Shown here: positions 5,167-5,936 of the stretch, piece after piece
Layout: every line of letters starts with the position of its first letter
Numbering within the stretch: position 1 is the first letter of the stretch
Assembly (NCBI GenBank): GCA_017934845.1
Contig: JAGBIR010000201.1
Span: forward strand, 1 to 5,936
Source: Alistipes sp.
Lineage (GTDB): Bacteria; Bacteroidota; Bacteroidia; Bacteroidales; Rikenellaceae
Reading direction: 5' to 3'
DNA length: 5,936 nt
Made by a program: the position numbers and the translations under genes
The notes under the pieces: model-generated
Told to the model about the DNA's origin: nothing
The model's database searches: none
Seen by the model: the letters and a program-made list of their open reading frames with translations, nothing else

Positions 5167-5936
5167 ATGAAACGATTTTTCACACTCATTATGGCGATTT
5201 TCGCCTTTGCTCTCGCCGCATGTACCAGCTCTGGTAGCGAAGAGGAGAATGTGCTTACATTAAGCATAGCTAAGGATAAATTCGACATTAATGCTAATGG
5301 CGAAACTATCGCAGTAGAGGTAACGAGCAACGTCGCTGTTACGGTTGAAATCCCAACGAATGTCAATTGGGTAAAGATGAACAACTCTCGTGCAAGCGCT
5401 ACCAAGACCTACTATTTCGATGTGTCACCCAACAATGACTACACCCCTCGCTCAACCACTATTAAGTTTACGAGCAATGCCAACAACCTTTCAAAGAGCA
5501 TATCTATCAATCAAGTTCAAAAGGATGCTATCGTCATTGCCAGCGATAATTACACCGTCGCAAAACAGGGTGGTGAGATTAATATAGAGGTCGGTCACAA
5601 CGTTGATTTCGATGTGGAAATTTCCGAGAGCTGGATTACCACAAACTCTACACGAGCATTTGAAAACGAGACACTAACGTTCAAGATTGCCGCTAATGAC
5701 TCCGACGATGACCGTGAGGGTACAATTAAATTTATCTCAAAAGACAAGGCCATCACACAAACTGTAAAGGTTTCCCAAAGCGGCTATGACCCTACCAAAC
5801 CACGTAAGAATGAGATTTGGTACACATCAGCTGACGGAAACACCATAAATCCGGGTGCGAATTTCAATGTAAATATCGTATCTAACACCTACGAGGATGG
5901 TAAAGGTGTAATTAAATTTGATGGAAATATGGGTGA
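5167..5936 (+). CDS. BACON-domain surface lipoprotein, probably continuing into LRRs (partial, 3' end off the right edge)
   Basis: The first 256 residues of an open reading frame that continues past the window. The lipoprotein signal peptide is MKRFF, a hydrophobic core to 16, then lipobox L-A-A-Cys19, followed by an acidic SGSEEE linker. Two tandem BACON-type immunoglobulin-like domains follow: residues about 30-118 (Trp68, ending I-N-Q) and 121-205 (Trp156, ending V-S-Q-S). Both have the W(V/I)---NS-RA stretch near the tryptophan and an R(S/E)-T-I-F strand. Residues 215-256 (IWYTSADG, then VSNTYEDGKG) repeat the pre-LRR module of the upstream lipoprotein, so LRRs are predicted to follow. 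BACON domains are known as spacers or carbohydrate/mucin-associated modules in Bacteroidota surface proteins; here they may lift the binding part away from the membrane. It is less GC-rich than the neighbouring LRR gene. It has its own promoter. Confidence 0.88.
   Translation, partial: MKRFFTLIMAIFAFALAACTSSGSEEENVLTLSIAKDKFDINANGETIAVEVTSNVAVTVEIPTNVNWVKMNNSRASATKTYYFDVSPNNDYTPRSTTIKFTSNANNLSKSISINQVQKDAIVIASDNYTVAKQGGEINIEVGHNVDFDVEISESWITTNSTRAFENETLTFKIAANDSDDDREGTIKFISKDKAITQTVKVSQSGYDPTKPRKNEIWYTSADGNTINPGANFNVNIVSNTYEDGKGVIKFDGNMG
5254..5520 (+). repeat. BACON-type domain 1 (residues 30-118)
   Basis: Begins LTLSIAKDKFDI, has alternating V-V strands at 48-62, the conserved Trp68, and ends with ISINQVQ, the typical BACON closing strand. 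It aligns with domain 2 about 88-91 residues further on. Confidence 0.75.
5527..5781 (+). repeat. BACON-type domain 2 (residues 121-205)
   Basis: Begins IVIASDNYTVAKQGGEI, with the G-G-E-I-x-I-E-V pattern characteristic of BACON domains, then ESWIT with Trp156, and ends with VKVSQSG. The two copies are diverged, so the duplication is not recent. Confidence 0.78.
5809..5934 (+). repeat. Pre-LRR module, copy 2 (residues 215-256 of the BACON lipoprotein)
   Basis: Matches residues 36-81 of the upstream lipoprotein: I-Y-S-DG near the start and SNTY--G-G-I-F at the end. It is cut by the window edge exactly where the first LRR would begin. Confidence 0.62.

Noticed and set aside
4920..5405. Minus-strand frames at 4920-5132 and 5148-5405
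   Set aside because: The first crosses the terminator and a consensus plus-strand promoter; the second mirrors the signal peptide and BACON coding sequence. Neither has recognisable features.
5390..5587. Plus-strand frame of 65 codons inside the BACON gene
   Set aside because: Out of frame with the long open lipoprotein reading frame, which has clear domain structure.
1..5936. Search for tRNA/rRNA genes, insertion sequences, integrase sites or toxin-antitoxin genes
   Set aside because: No cloverleaf, transposase, terminal inverted repeats or small paired genes were seen; coding space is filled by the listed genes.

Overview
The window reads as a piece of a Bacteroidota chromosome, most likely order Bacteroidales (a Rikenellaceae/Alistipes-like or Bacteroides-like gut commensal; genus not resolvable from sequence alone). 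The evidence is two promoters matching the Bacteroidota consensus (TTTG, about 19-20 nt, TAnnTTTG), near absence of Shine-Dalgarno sequences, and BACON-domain and BspA-like leucine-rich-repeat lipoproteins typical of that group.

Left two thirds (1-3762, minus strand): one apparent operon, read right to left. It starts with a 383-residue predicted outer-membrane beta-barrel protein. It continues with the ATPase (potA) and the first permease (potB) of a spermidine/putrescine-type ABC importer, then the beginning of the second permease (potC), which runs off the left edge. Gaps are 30 nt and 23 nt, then a 1-nt overlap, with no terminator or promoter between genes. A substrate-binding protein (potD) would be expected beyond the left edge. 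Joint function is inferred: the barrel would pass solutes through the outer membrane and PotABC would carry polyamines through the inner membrane, powered by ATP.

Centre (3763-4072): a divergent intergenic region. It holds a good minus-strand promoter with an A-rich upstream tract, a 5'-leader hairpin that pairs well only in the minus-strand RNA, and a plus-strand -7-like box almost touching the next start codon.

Right third (4073-5936, plus strand): two surface-lipoprotein genes of related design, separated by a strong intrinsic terminator and a near-consensus promoter. The first (313 aa) is a complete BspA-like LRR lipoprotein. The second, cut by the right edge, has two BACON domains and then a copy of the same pre-LRR module found in the first, so it probably continues into LRRs. 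They are adjacent paralogues with separate transcription units.

No RNA genes, mobile elements, CRISPR arrays or phage genes are visible. I do not see a clearly new system. The best second-look items are the duplicated C-terminal regulatory unit of PotA, the strand-specific leader hairpin before the operon, the porin-pot linkage, and the paired LRR lipoproteins sharing one module.
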